The translations under genes were made by a program, and so were the position numbers. DNA of 64,000 nt from NCBI RefSeq assembly GCF_001192795.1, contig NZ_DF968181.1, positions 1,169,101 through 1,233,100 of the forward strand, given 5' to 3'. How positions within the stretch are numbered: position 1 is the stretch's first letter; every line of letters starts with the position of its first letter. The notes below the pieces were generated by a model. The model worked only from the letters and a program-made list of their open reading frames with translations. It was not told the DNA's origin and did no database searches. This document shows, one piece after another, positions 15,182 through 23,907 of this stretch. The DNA comes from Flexilinea flocculi. Lineage in GTDB: Bacteria; Chloroflexota; Anaerolineae; Anaerolineales; Anaerolineaceae.

Positions 15182-18055
15182 ATGCTGAAAAAAAGCCAAA
15201 TCGAAGAAGCTATTCGAAATAATGAGAATCGACCGATACCGAACGGGTGGATCAACAAGAATGAATCCGCGGTAAAAATTTTATTTACTCTGATCGTCAT
15301 ACTTTTGTGCAGTTTCTATCTGCTTTTCGAATGGAATCGATACCAGAAAATTGTCTCAACGGAAGCTATCATTTTGGCAGAGTCTGTTGAATCCTTATTA
15401 GATCCAGTACATATTACTGCTTTGTCCGGAAAAAAACAGGATTTGGAATATTCCGAATATAACAAACTAAAAACCAGCCTGAAGGACCTGGTGGCGATTG
15501 CCAATCCGATTCGTTTTGTTTATCTGATGGAGGAACGCGAAGGAAATCTGATTATTCTGATTGATTCCGAATCTCCTGATTCCCCAAATTATTCTCCACC
15601 TGGACAGGTTTTCGAAGAAGCCACTGAAATTGATTTCAAACCATTCCGCACCGGCAAAACTGTCTTAACGAAACCGACAACCGATCGTTGGGGAAACTGG
15701 ATCAGCGCATTAGTCCCGATCAAGGATCCTCAAAACCAAAATATTATCGCAGTTCTGGGCATTGATTATTCAGCTTCTGACTGGTATGCGAAAATCAGGA
15801 AGTACATGATCCCTGATTTTGTGGTCGTTGTCTGTATTTTGATCCTTTCTTTTGCACTGCTACACGGATGGAAACAGCGTAGACAGCTCAAAACGCTCAG
15901 CAAAAAACTGGCTTATGATGAAGCCATGTTTCATAGCATTTTCGATCAGGCTCCGATTGGAATCGCAATCCTTTCGGATAAGAGTCATGCAATACAAACC
16001 GAATTCGGCGATATAAATATCAATCCGATATATGAAAAAATACTGGGACGTACCAGTTTGGAATTGCAGTCTCTTTCATGGCCGGAAATAACTTATCCGG
16101 ATGATCTGCAAACCGATATGGAAAAATTTGACCGTTTTAAAAAGGGAGAAATCGACAGTTATTCCATGGAGAAGCGTTTCATTCGGGGCGATGGATCCAT
16201 CGTGTGGGTTAATATGACGATTTCACCCTTTCTGGGGCTGCATACCAGGGATGCGATGCATTTTTGTTTGATTGAGGATATTTCCATTCGAAAGCAAATT
16301 GAGACAGAGCTGCGTGAAAATGAGCGGAGTAAAACAATATTGCTTTCTCATCTTCCTGGAATGGCATACCGATGCCGATTCGATCATGAATGGACGATGT
16401 TGTTTGTTTCTGCCGGATGCCTGAAATTGACCGGTTATCAACCGACGAGCCTTATAAACAATCAGGACATCTCTTTTTATGAACTCATCGTTCCCGAGTA
16501 TCGTGAATTATTAAGGATCGAAACAGAACGCGTTTTAGCTCAGAAATCGTCCTTCAAATTTGAATATGAAATCATGACAGCTAGCGGAGAAAGAAAATGG
16601 GTTATTGAATTGGGAGAGGGTATTTATTCTCAATCTGGAGATGTAGAAGCGTTGGAAGGAATCATCATTGATATTTCCGATCGTAAACAATTGGAACAAA
16701 CACTACTGTATCGTAATGAGCATGATCGGTGGACTGGTTTATATAATCGGAATAAATTAGAAAACAAATTGATCAATGATTTTCACGAAGCAAAGGTTGG
16801 AAATAGCGCTTTAATCGGAATTTGTCTGTCAGATATTGAATTAATTACGGCAATTTACGGTTTTCATTACACGCAGAACCTGATTAAAAAAATTGCTGTT
16901 ACACTAAGCCGTTTTTGCAGCGATACTTGTTCTTTATATAACACGTTTTGGGACCGTTTCACCTATTATCTGGAAGATTCCCAAGATACTGATGCCCTGA
17001 ATGTATTTTGTAAGAAAATTTCCACAGAATTGGAATCTTTGTTGAAACCCGAACGAATCAGAGGCGGGATTGGAATTCTTGTAATAGATCAAGATGAAAA
17101 AAAAGATCCGGATTTGCTCTTGAAAAAACTCTTGATTGCTTCAGAAACAGCAAGGGACAAGGAGAAGAAAAATTTCAGTGTCCGTTTTTATGATGAGAAT
17201 ATTGAAAAGAATATCCTTCGAAAAGAAGATATCAAACGGGAGCTTGTCCTGCTCTCGGGCGACAAACAGGATGACTCCCTGTTTCTGCAATTTCAGCCGA
17301 TTCTTAACCTTTATGATAATCGGATCGGTGGATTCGAGGCTTTATCAAGGATAAAAAGCAAAAAATTGGGATTGATTTCTCCTATGGAATTTGTCCCGAT
17401 TGCCGAGGAGACAAAATTTATTATTCCGATTGGCTGGAAGATTTTCCGCCAATCTTTCCAATTCCTCAATCAACTGATTGAAGCAGGATTTTCTGATATC
17501 GTTGTCAGTGTCAACGTCTCTGTGATCCAGCTACTGAGCGACAATTTTGTCGTTGACCTTCTGAAAATTATGCAGGAAATGGGAATCAATCCGAAGAACA
17601 CTGGAATTGAAATAACTGAATCGGTTTTTGCCTCTGACTACACTGAAATAAATCAAATTTTTCAGATATTGCGTGACATTGGCATTCATATAGCGATTGA
17701 TGATTTTGGAACCGGTTATTCTTCCTTTGCACGAGAATTGGAATTATTTGTTAATTGTCTGAAAATTGACAAGTTTTTTATCGATAAACTGCTGAAAGTT
17801 AACCCTGATCAGACGGTAATCTGTGATATTATTTCCATGGCGCACAAAATGGGGCATTGCACGATTGCCGAGGGAGTAGAGGATGAGAGACAACTTCAGT
17901 TTTTAAAAAATTCCGGCTGCGATCGTGTTCAGGGTTATTTGATAGCCAAACCGCTTCATCCGAAAGATGCGCTGGATTTCATCCGGAATTATGCAGCAAA
18001 CGGCATCATGGATGAAAAACCGACTTCGGAGATAACATTACGAACTATGGATTAA
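15182..18055 (+). CDS. Membrane PAS-PAS-degenerate GGDEF-EAL protein (c-di-GMP phosphodiesterase)
   Basis: About 957 residues. A helix at about 25-45 and another at about 210-230 flank an extracytoplasmic sensor domain. Two PAS domains follow (IFDQAPIGIAIL..., then LPGMAYRCRFDHEWTMLFVSAGC...). The GGDEF-like domain has lost its signature: where GGDEF should be it reads WDRFTYYL. The EAL domain is complete: FEALSRI, EITESVF, IAIDDFGTGYSS, LKIDKFFID, IAEGVE and QGYLIAKPL. It should therefore hydrolyse cyclic di-GMP, with the dead GGDEF perhaps a GTP sensor. The ATG at 15182 is preferred over a longer TTG frame from 14987, whose added residues look non-coding. Close paralogue of the protein at 26955. 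Confidence 0.85.
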   Translation: MLKKSQIEEAIRNNENRPIPNGWINKNESAVKILFTLIVILLCSFYLLFEWNRYQKIVSTEAIILAESVESLLDPVHITALSGKKQDLEYSEYNKLKTSLKDLVAIANPIRFVYLMEEREGNLIILIDSESPDSPNYSPPGQVFEEATEIDFKPFRTGKTVLTKPTTDRWGNWISALVPIKDPQNQNIIAVLGIDYSASDWYAKIRKYMIPDFVVVVCILILSFALLHGWKQRRQLKTLSKKLAYDEAMFHSIFDQAPIGIAILSDKSHAIQTEFGDININPIYEKILGRTSLELQSLSWPEITYPDDLQTDMEKFDRFKKGEIDSYSMEKRFIRGDGSIVWVNMTISPFLGLHTRDAMHFCLIEDISIRKQIETELRENERSKTILLSHLPGMAYRCRFDHEWTMLFVSAGCLKLTGYQPTSLINNQDISFYELIVPEYRELLRIETERVLAQKSSFKFEYEIMTASGERKWVIELGEGIYSQSGDVEALEGIIIDISDRKQLEQTLLYRNEHDRWTGLYNRNKLENKLINDFHEAKVGNSALIGICLSDIELITAIYGFHYTQNLIKKIAVTLSRFCSDTCSLYNTFWDRFTYYLEDSQDTDALNVFCKKISTELESLLKPERIRGGIGILVIDQDEKKDPDLLLKKLLIASETARDKEKKNFSVRFYDENIEKNILRKEDIKRELVLLSGDKQDDSLFLQFQPILNLYDNRIGGFEALSRIKSKKLGLISPMEFVPIAEETKFIIPIGWKIFRQSFQFLNQLIEAGFSDIVVSVNVSVIQLLSDNFVVDLLKIMQEMGINPKNTGIEITESVFASDYTEINQIFQILRDIGIHIAIDDFGTGYSSFARELELFVNCLKIDKFFIDKLLKVNPDQTVICDIISMAHKMGHCTIAEGVEDERQLQFLKNSGCDRVQGYLIAKPLHPKDALDFIRNYAANGIMDEKPTSEITLRTMD

Positions 18056-18119
18056 CGTTTCGAACAAGAAGAAAATCATGGTTATAGCGAGCAAAGCTTT
18101 CAAATTAGCAAAGGATATA

Positions 18120-18222
18120 TTGTAAAGATGGCGTTTTTGCACGAAGCGCAAAACCACATTACCATCCAAAATCCTCGATTTTTGGATAAAAGACAACGAA
18201 AAATTCGAATTGCTTGAATACA
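18120..18222. repeat. Eroded family A element
   Basis: A remnant hairpin near 18127-18166 (GTTTTTGC, ACGAA, GCGCAAAAC) and a right end AAATTCGAATTGCTTG near 18206. The left terminal repeat is not clear. Confidence 0.5.
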
Positions 18223-18265
18223 GACGTTATAAGAATGTGAATTTGTAAAAAAAAAAGGAATTTTC

Positions 18266-19405
18266 ATGCAAAACAAAACGAGCCATCTTTCAATAACGAA
18301 CGATATCAGATCGATCAATATCAAACGTATATTTTATCTGACATTGATTTCTATACCCTATAATCTCATTCATATCATAATATTTTATACGAATTTGTCG
18401 AAAGATAATCCCACCGAAATGAAGTGGCGTCTTGGTATTATTTTCTGTCATGCATCACTGGCTGTACTGATGAGTATTTTTGGCGTATGTGCATACATAA
18501 TCAGCAAAAAAGCTCTTGTAGCAACACCGATGCATTTAATGATTTATGCTGCTTTAATTACAGTATTTGTTTTTGGAGTACTGATAACAGCGATTGATCA
18601 ATTGGTTACAGCCAGCATCACTCCGTTTTTGGTCGCTTGTACAATTGTCAGCGTCGTGTTCTTAATCAGACCACTCAATGCTTTTCTTTTTTTTCTGTTC
18701 TCTTATGCAGGTTTTTTCTTTGCACTCAGTACTTATCAAAAAAATCCGTCGATTCTGTTGTCTAACCGTGTCAATGGCATGACAACAGTTGGAATTGGTC
18801 TCTTTGTCTCGATTATGATGTGGAAAATGACCACTTCAAATCTGATTCAAAAACAGTTAATTGCGGAACAGCAGGAAGAGCTGATGAAAAAAAATGGGGA
18901 ACTTGAGCGTCTGGCATTTTTCGATCAATTGACAGGTGTATATAACCGCCGGAAATTTGAAGAATTGCTGAAGAATGAAATTTCAAGAATCAGCCGTTAC
19001 CATCAACCAGCCAGCATCGTATTGATTGACATAGACAATTTTAAACGAATCAATGATCATTATGGGCATCCGGTCGGTGATCGCGTATTGCAGGAATTTG
19101 CCGGATTACTTAAGAATAACATTCGGGATACGGACTCAATTTCCCGCTGGGGCGGCGAAGAATTTCTGATTCTGCTGCCAAATACTGCTTTGGAAGAAGC
19201 AAAAAAAACTGCTGAGAAATTACGGCAGATTGTGGAAAATTATGAGCAGTTAAACCAGGATTCAGAAATCCATCTGACTGCCAGCTTCGGAGTCGCTTCC
19301 TTGCCAGCAGATCGACAGAATGCGCTGGAAATCGCTTATAAAAACGCGGATGATGCGATGTATCTGGCAAAAGAAAACGGTCGTAACCGTGTTGAAGCGA
19401 AATAG
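18266..19405 (+). CDS. Membrane-bound diguanylate cyclase (GGDEF)
   Basis: A 379-residue protein. Six hydrophobic helices (about residues 20-195) are followed by a short coiled-coil linker rich in Gln/Glu/Lys and a GGDEF domain (about 215-378). The active site is intact: IVLIDIDNFKRINDHYGHPVGD for metal and SRWGGEEFLIL for GTP. No RxxD inhibitory site is evident five residues before GGEEF (the preceding residues are TDSIS). ATG 18266 follows AAAAAAGGAATTTTC. It is predicted to make cyclic di-GMP in response to an unknown membrane signal and probably opposes the EAL protein encoded just upstream. Confidence 0.9.
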   Translation: MQNKTSHLSITNDIRSINIKRIFYLTLISIPYNLIHIIIFYTNLSKDNPTEMKWRLGIIFCHASLAVLMSIFGVCAYIISKKALVATPMHLMIYAALITVFVFGVLITAIDQLVTASITPFLVACTIVSVVFLIRPLNAFLFFLFSYAGFFFALSTYQKNPSILLSNRVNGMTTVGIGLFVSIMMWKMTTSNLIQKQLIAEQQEELMKKNGELERLAFFDQLTGVYNRRKFEELLKNEISRISRYHQPASIVLIDIDNFKRINDHYGHPVGDRVLQEFAGLLKNNIRDTDSISRWGGEEFLILLPNTALEEAKKTAEKLRQIVENYEQLNQDSEIHLTASFGVASLPADRQNALEIAYKNADDAMYLAKENGRNRVEAK

Positions 19406-19424
19406 ATACGTCTGCTGGTTCCGG

Positions 19425-21017
19425 TTAGGAAGAAGAATTTTTTGCTATTGATGTTAATGCTTTTTGAGCCGCATCGCCTGCTAATTTCCCGGTTAAAATC
19501 GATATTGGCAGACCGGAAGGACTGAATGTCCATTGTCCGCATTGAAATATGTCGGACATCGGAGTGTAAACGGATTCGTTAATTCTTTTAGCCTGTGAAA
19601 CGGCAGGGATCGGTTGGTTTGTGAACGACCAGCCTGTTATGGCGCCTTGTGTATTTCCTGTTTCCCGTTCTATCGTGACGGGTGTCGAACATAACGAAAA
19701 AAGTATTTTTTCACGAAAGTCAGGGAAAATGGAAGTATTCAATACCTGAATGATGGTATCGATACAAAACTGTTTGAATGTATCATAGCGATCCTCTTCC
19801 AGCATTTGACGCACCAGCGCATAATCCATCAGTGTGCTGACGATCAATCCAGTTTTCCCTTCCGGTGCGAGAGTTGGATCTCTTAATGCCGGACAGGAAA
19901 TTTCATAGGTCGTGCATTCAAGATATGTTTGTATCCATCGGTTTATCGAAAATTGATCCTGATGAATTACATCTTGCCAGGCGGGAAGCGATGAGAGTCC
20001 AATTTTCGAAGGAGTATAGAACGCATGAGCGCCGCAGCGACTTCTGAAATAATCCCTGTCGATATCAGTACCCAAAAATAGTGTCAGAATGGAATCGTTG
20101 CCTTTACTGCGATTTACCAGCGTACGCTGTTTTTCAATAACCGAAGATTGCTGTCCTTGGATTGCATTATACAGAGATTGCTGATTGGCTGCCCAAATCA
20201 GCTTTTTATAACGAAAGCTTTCTCCCTTGGTTGTTTTGATTTCTCTATTTTTCAGATCGATTTGATCAACAATCGTTTCCGTCTTTATCTCCCCGCCGGC
20301 GGCAAGGATCTTTTCCGTCATTTTCTCAGACAGGGTCCCGGTTCCTCCAATGGGGTATTGATAATCGAGATACAGGCTGAAATAGCTCAGGGCAAAAAAG
20401 GACGGTGTGTCCTGAAAAAAGTGCTGCGCAATCATATCCCTTAATGCAGGATTCTGCGTAAAACGCTGCAAACAGGTTTGTATTGGTTCATTCATACGGG
20501 CAGCTTTTCCGATGTTGATCTGATATTTCACCATCCACGGCAGTAATGTCCTGAAGAGATATTTTAAATCTCGAAATTGCCCGTTAAACAGGGGATTGTC
20601 AATGCCATAAATGACATCCATATACCCCATCACTTTTTTAATTTCATTTCGGATTTTCTCAATAGCAGGAGCATCATCCGGGAATATTTTTGTCAGCATT
20701 GCAGCATAATTTCGGAGGCTTTCACACGAGTTAATTACTACCCATTCTTTTTCTATTCCGATCGATACCGGATTTTGAACAAATTCCAGATCGATTTGAA
20801 AATTTTTCAACATAGGGAAAATGATACCTGAATTCTCAAAAGCTCGAATCCCTGCGTCAAAAGCAAAACCATGATGCCAGAAAGTCTGAACCAGGCCGCC
20901 GGTCTTCTCCCTTTTTTCACATAATAGCGTGCGGAATCCATTACGGCATAAACATGCGGCGCTTGTCAATCCTGCCATTCCCCCGCCAGCAATAATCACA
21001 TCATACTCTTGATTCAT
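19425..21017 (-). CDS. CrtI-like FAD-dependent oxidoreductase
   Basis: A 530-residue flavoprotein of the phytoene desaturase/carotenoid isomerase superfamily. The N-terminus has the dinucleotide-binding motif DVIIAGGGMAGLTSAACLCRNG with a following Glu (CEKREKTGG), and then HGFAFDAGIRAFE. Mid-protein YPIGGTGTLSEKM is the family substrate-domain motif. The C-terminus has MSDIFQCGQWTFSPSGLPISILTGKLAGDAA, the second FAD block. GGAGGAACAAC precedes the ATG. No carotenoid genes (crtB, crtE) lie nearby, so the substrate may be another lipid or retinol-like compound. It is a distant homologue of the next minus-strand gene. Confidence 0.8.
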   Translation of the reverse strand: MNQEYDVIIAGGGMAGLTSAACLCRNGFRTLLCEKREKTGGLVQTFWHHGFAFDAGIRAFENSGIIFPMLKNFQIDLEFVQNPVSIGIEKEWVVINSCESLRNYAAMLTKIFPDDAPAIEKIRNEIKKVMGYMDVIYGIDNPLFNGQFRDLKYLFRTLLPWMVKYQINIGKAARMNEPIQTCLQRFTQNPALRDMIAQHFFQDTPSFFALSYFSLYLDYQYPIGGTGTLSEKMTEKILAAGGEIKTETIVDQIDLKNREIKTTKGESFRYKKLIWAANQQSLYNAIQGQQSSVIEKQRTLVNRSKGNDSILTLFLGTDIDRDYFRSRCGAHAFYTPSKIGLSSLPAWQDVIHQDQFSINRWIQTYLECTTYEISCPALRDPTLAPEGKTGLIVSTLMDYALVRQMLEEDRYDTFKQFCIDTIIQVLNTSIFPDFREKILFSLCSTPVTIERETGNTQGAITGWSFTNQPIPAVSQAKRINESVYTPMSDIFQCGQWTFSPSGLPISILTGKLAGDAAQKALTSIAKNSSS

Positions 21018-21040
21018 GTTGTTCCTCCGATCTGATAGTC

Positions 21041-21114
21041 AGTAATTCCTATGAAAATAGAATTCAATTTTCATTATCGGATGTGTAATTTCTTTCATCT
21101 GCTGTTCGAAATAT
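21041..21114. repeat. 74-bp direct repeat, copy 1
   Basis: AGTAATTCCTATGAAAATAG through GCTGTTCGAAATAT. It recurs at 21228-21301 with two differences, and a family B element lies between the two copies. Confidence 0.85.
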
Positions 21115-21122
21115 TGGTTGAT

Positions 21123-21219
21123 CTGTCATTGCGAGGAGGGCATCAGCCCGACGAAGCAATCTATTTCCGGATGGGACTCTGCCCTACACGTAGCGGAGAG
21201 ATTGCCACGCAATGACAGG
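21123..21219. repeat. Family B palindromic repeat (copy 4), best preserved
   Basis: CTGTCATTGCGAGGAGGGC, then CCGACGAAGCAATCT, GAGAGATTGCCACG and GCAATGACAGG. Both the outer ends and the inner GCAATCT/AGATTGC blocks are inverted repeats. Confidence 0.85.
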
Positions 21220-21227
21220 TTCCTAAT

Positions 21228-21301
21228 AGCAATTCCTATGAATATAGAATTCAATTTTCATTATCGGATGTGTAATTTCTTTCATCTGCTGTTCGAAATA
21301 T
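21228..21301. repeat. 74-bp direct repeat, copy 2
   Basis: AGCAATTCCTATGAATATAG through GCTGTTCGAAATAT. Its end doubles as the left terminal repeat of the following family A element. Confidence 0.85.
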
Positions 21302-21410
21302 GGATTGGCTTTTCGAATAAAAAAAAAGAGAATTTGTAGTTCTAATGGTTTTACGCGAAACGCAAAACCATTAGAACTACATAGAATTATTCTCATAATT
21401 CGATTTGCTG
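21286..21410. repeat. Family A element overlapping the 3' end of a flavoprotein gene
   Basis: Terminal repeats at 21286-21301 and 21395-21410 (ATAATTCGATTTGCTG). The 21-bp stem pairs 21335-21355 with 21361-21381 with one mismatch, loop CGAAA. The stop codon of the minus-strand gene (21377-21379) lies in the right arm. Confidence 0.9.
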
Positions 21411-23239
21411 ATCAGAAAGTGGATCACTTCTCTGATTTGAACCGGTTTGCCTTCTTCTTCCAGACAACGACATTCGCTTTCGAATTCAGTCAGTTTGACG
21501 TCATCCACTGGAGCTTTATTCCAACATTTTTGGGCGCCTGTGAAATTACCTGCTGAAACACGGCGCATAATTCCCCGGATATCCACAGCTTCTTCCTTTG
21601 TGCAGGATGGAAACTCACAAAATCGACAGCGCATCGCCGCTTGCATCACGGAATGGGACAGTTCATCATACGATTCGAAAAGACGATCAGTGGTAAACGG
21701 TTTTTCTACGATCCTGACGTAATTTTTCATTGTTTCCTGATAGATATATGGTTCTTTTCCAAGCTTCTTTAGTAATGCATTGGCTGCAGCCAGTCCGGAA
21801 ACCGTAACGGTAGGAGTGCCGGTTCCCATGACGGTTGATTCTCCGCAACAGAATAGGTTGTCCCATTCGGATCGGGTGTGCAGCCGATGGAACATATGCT
21901 GACCGATCATTTGTTTGGGCCCGGCAACGGCTCCGCCATTTTTTAACGTATAGCGTTCGATGGTGCGGGGTGAAGCCAGTTCCACATAGCGAATAGCTTT
22001 AGAGAAACCTGGAAAACGCTTTTCCAACACTCCAACCAATCTTATAATCTCTTTCTCTTTCTTTTTTTGATATTCCTGAGCGTCATCCGTAAGCCATTTT
22101 TCAAAAGTTGGGCCGATGGCTGCAATGGTATGTTCATCTTCCTTGCAGAGGGTTTTGTCATCGATGCTCATGATATAAACGGTTACTTCACTCTCGTCCA
22201 GTTTATCCGGATTGCCGATCAACATCTCGATCGGTGCAGTGTCCTTTGGGATTACATTGCTGCTGACAACCGCATAGAGCACAACACTTGGATAGGTTGG
22301 TATTTGTTTCTGAGCCCATTCCCTTCGCTCCTGTGTCGAAAAGGCAGGATCAATCAATTTTTCATAAAGATTCCACACAGTCCCTGAATAAACAATATTT
22401 GGAGCGAAAATGGATGTGCCATCATTCAATTGAACCCCTGCAGGTTTTCCGTCTCTAAAAATTAACGAGACAACTTCATGCTCGAGCAGCATATCCCCGC
22501 CATTTTCTTCGATGACTTTTTCCAGTTTTCCGGGCAAATAAAGCGTGGAACCTGCCGGATAATAGCTGCCTCCGATATGATTATCGACAAACATAACCGC
22601 TGCAAGAACCGCAGGTGCTTCTTCAACTGTGGCATAACAATATGTCGAAGTCAGTTTGTCGAAAAATTTAAAAATTTCCGGATCTGTAAAGTATTTTTGC
22701 AGCAAATCCTTTGCACTTTTATTGAGGTAACCAAGAAAGCGGGCATAAGAAATCGGATGTTTGAGCATGTTTTTCAATGCGGATTTTCGATCTGTCTCAT
22801 CGGCAGTTGTGTAACTGGGATTTTCAACGAGGACATGCTGGTACATCTTCAGCATGTCGCGATAGAAACGATGGATATTTTCTTTTTCGGCGGGGAAAAC
22901 TTCTGAAAGTTCGTCTGCGAATTGGCTGACATCAGCCCAAAAGCGAATTCTTTTCCCTTTAAAATTGACGCAATACAAAAGATCGTGGCGGATGATATCG
23001 ATCGGTTCCTCAAGCGCATTAAAGACAAAACGATGTGCATTGAAGCCATGTTCGCCAAAGCCGTATAACATGGCTGCACCTTGATCAAATGTGACATGTC
23101 CGCGTTTGAATATACCACAAGAACCGCCCGGATTATAGCTCTTTTCGATAACGGCTACGGAGAGATTTCGTTTTGCCAGTAAACTGGCAGCTGTTAATCC
23201 GGAGAGACCACCACCGATGATGATAACGTCATATTTCAT
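21377..23239 (-). CDS. CrtI-like FAD-dependent oxidoreductase with Cys-rich C-terminus
   Basis: A 620-residue flavoprotein. The N-terminus carries DVIIIGGGLSGLTAASLLAKRN, IEKSYNPGGSCG and VTFDQGAAMLYGFGEHG. SYYPAGSTLYLPGKLEKVIEENGG matches the phytoene desaturase-like middle, and LFCCGESTVMGTGTPTVTVSGLAAAN the C-terminal FAD block. Beyond about residue 510 it has an extra 110-residue tail with clustered cysteines (CRFCEFPSC, CW, CRC), possibly a metal or Fe-S site. GGGGG precedes ATG on the minus strand. The last 11 codons (after FLI) and the stop come from a family A repeat. Same superfamily as the 19425 gene but not adjacent-overlapping; substrate unknown. Confidence 0.8.
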   Translation of the reverse strand: MKYDVIIIGGGLSGLTAASLLAKRNLSVAVIEKSYNPGGSCGIFKRGHVTFDQGAAMLYGFGEHGFNAHRFVFNALEEPIDIIRHDLLYCVNFKGKRIRFWADVSQFADELSEVFPAEKENIHRFYRDMLKMYQHVLVENPSYTTADETDRKSALKNMLKHPISYARFLGYLNKSAKDLLQKYFTDPEIFKFFDKLTSTYCYATVEEAPAVLAAVMFVDNHIGGSYYPAGSTLYLPGKLEKVIEENGGDMLLEHEVVSLIFRDGKPAGVQLNDGTSIFAPNIVYSGTVWNLYEKLIDPAFSTQERREWAQKQIPTYPSVVLYAVVSSNVIPKDTAPIEMLIGNPDKLDESEVTVYIMSIDDKTLCKEDEHTIAAIGPTFEKWLTDDAQEYQKKKEKEIIRLVGVLEKRFPGFSKAIRYVELASPRTIERYTLKNGGAVAGPKQMIGQHMFHRLHTRSEWDNLFCCGESTVMGTGTPTVTVSGLAAANALLKKLGKEPYIYQETMKNYVRIVEKPFTTDRLFESYDELSHSVMQAAMRCRFCEFPSCTKEEAVDIRGIMRRVSAGNFTGAQKCWNKAPVDDVKLTEFESECRCLEEEGKPVQIREVIHFLISKSNYENNSM

Positions 23240-23330
23240 AGAAAGCCCCCTTTTTTTTAAATTTTCTCCTCAGAAAGTTATTTCCGAGGACTATTTTTTT
23301 GTTTATCTATCGTTTCATTTCCTGCGAGCC

Positions 23331-23540
23331 AATTTGATGCTCAGGAATCTTAGCAATGTTCTGGTGGTCATTCGAAATTTTGAATCATCTTGTAGAAAAA
23401 GAGAGAAAAGTTGATGCAGTGTTGTTTTTCATATACTGACCTTGTTTTTATGGTCGTTTTTAGGCTTTACACAAAAACAACACAACAATACAAAACAAGT
23501 TTTCTCGATTGATTCAAAAGGTTGATTCTTAATTCACTTT
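23331..23540. repeat. Eroded family A element(s)
   Basis: ATTCGAAATTTTGAATC near 23371 and a long irregular hairpin with arms GTGTTGTTTTT (from 23420) and AAAAACAACAC (to about 23483), its loop enlarged by extra sequence. It lies in the 670-bp gap 23240-23907. Confidence 0.5.
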
Positions 23541-23589
23541 ATTGATGAGGAAATTCAAATTCAATATCAGAAGATTATAATAGGAACTA

Positions 23590-23802
23590 TGCCTCACAGC
23601 AATTCAAAATATGAAAATCAGGCGAAATGAATGTAAATTGTCTAAGAATATTTAAGACTTTTATCTTTATAAATGATGATCTATATGAAATGATTGGATA
23701 CCAAGTCAAATGGAATGGATGCAAACTGTCTTATGGGCGAAACAATCTCCTGTCACAAGTGGGAATAGATTGCTTCACCCCTGCTGGAATTGCAATGACA
23801 GA
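23590..23802. repeat. Compound A/B repeat in reverse orientation (family B copy 5)
   Basis: Read on the minus strand, this gives a family B fragment (GACAGGAGATTG part, 23726-23802), then CCATTTGACTTGGTATC, ATTTCATATAGATCATCATT, AAGATAAAAGTCTT and a family A terminal repeat near 23597. The order matches 11580-11778 closely. Confidence 0.75.
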
Positions 23803-23907
23803 TCCATCTATGAATCATTGATTATATAAATCTATGGCACGAAGTATAAAACCATAGGAATAATAATGAATTTTTTGATTTTAAAATTAATAGAAAGGTC
23901 AAATCTA

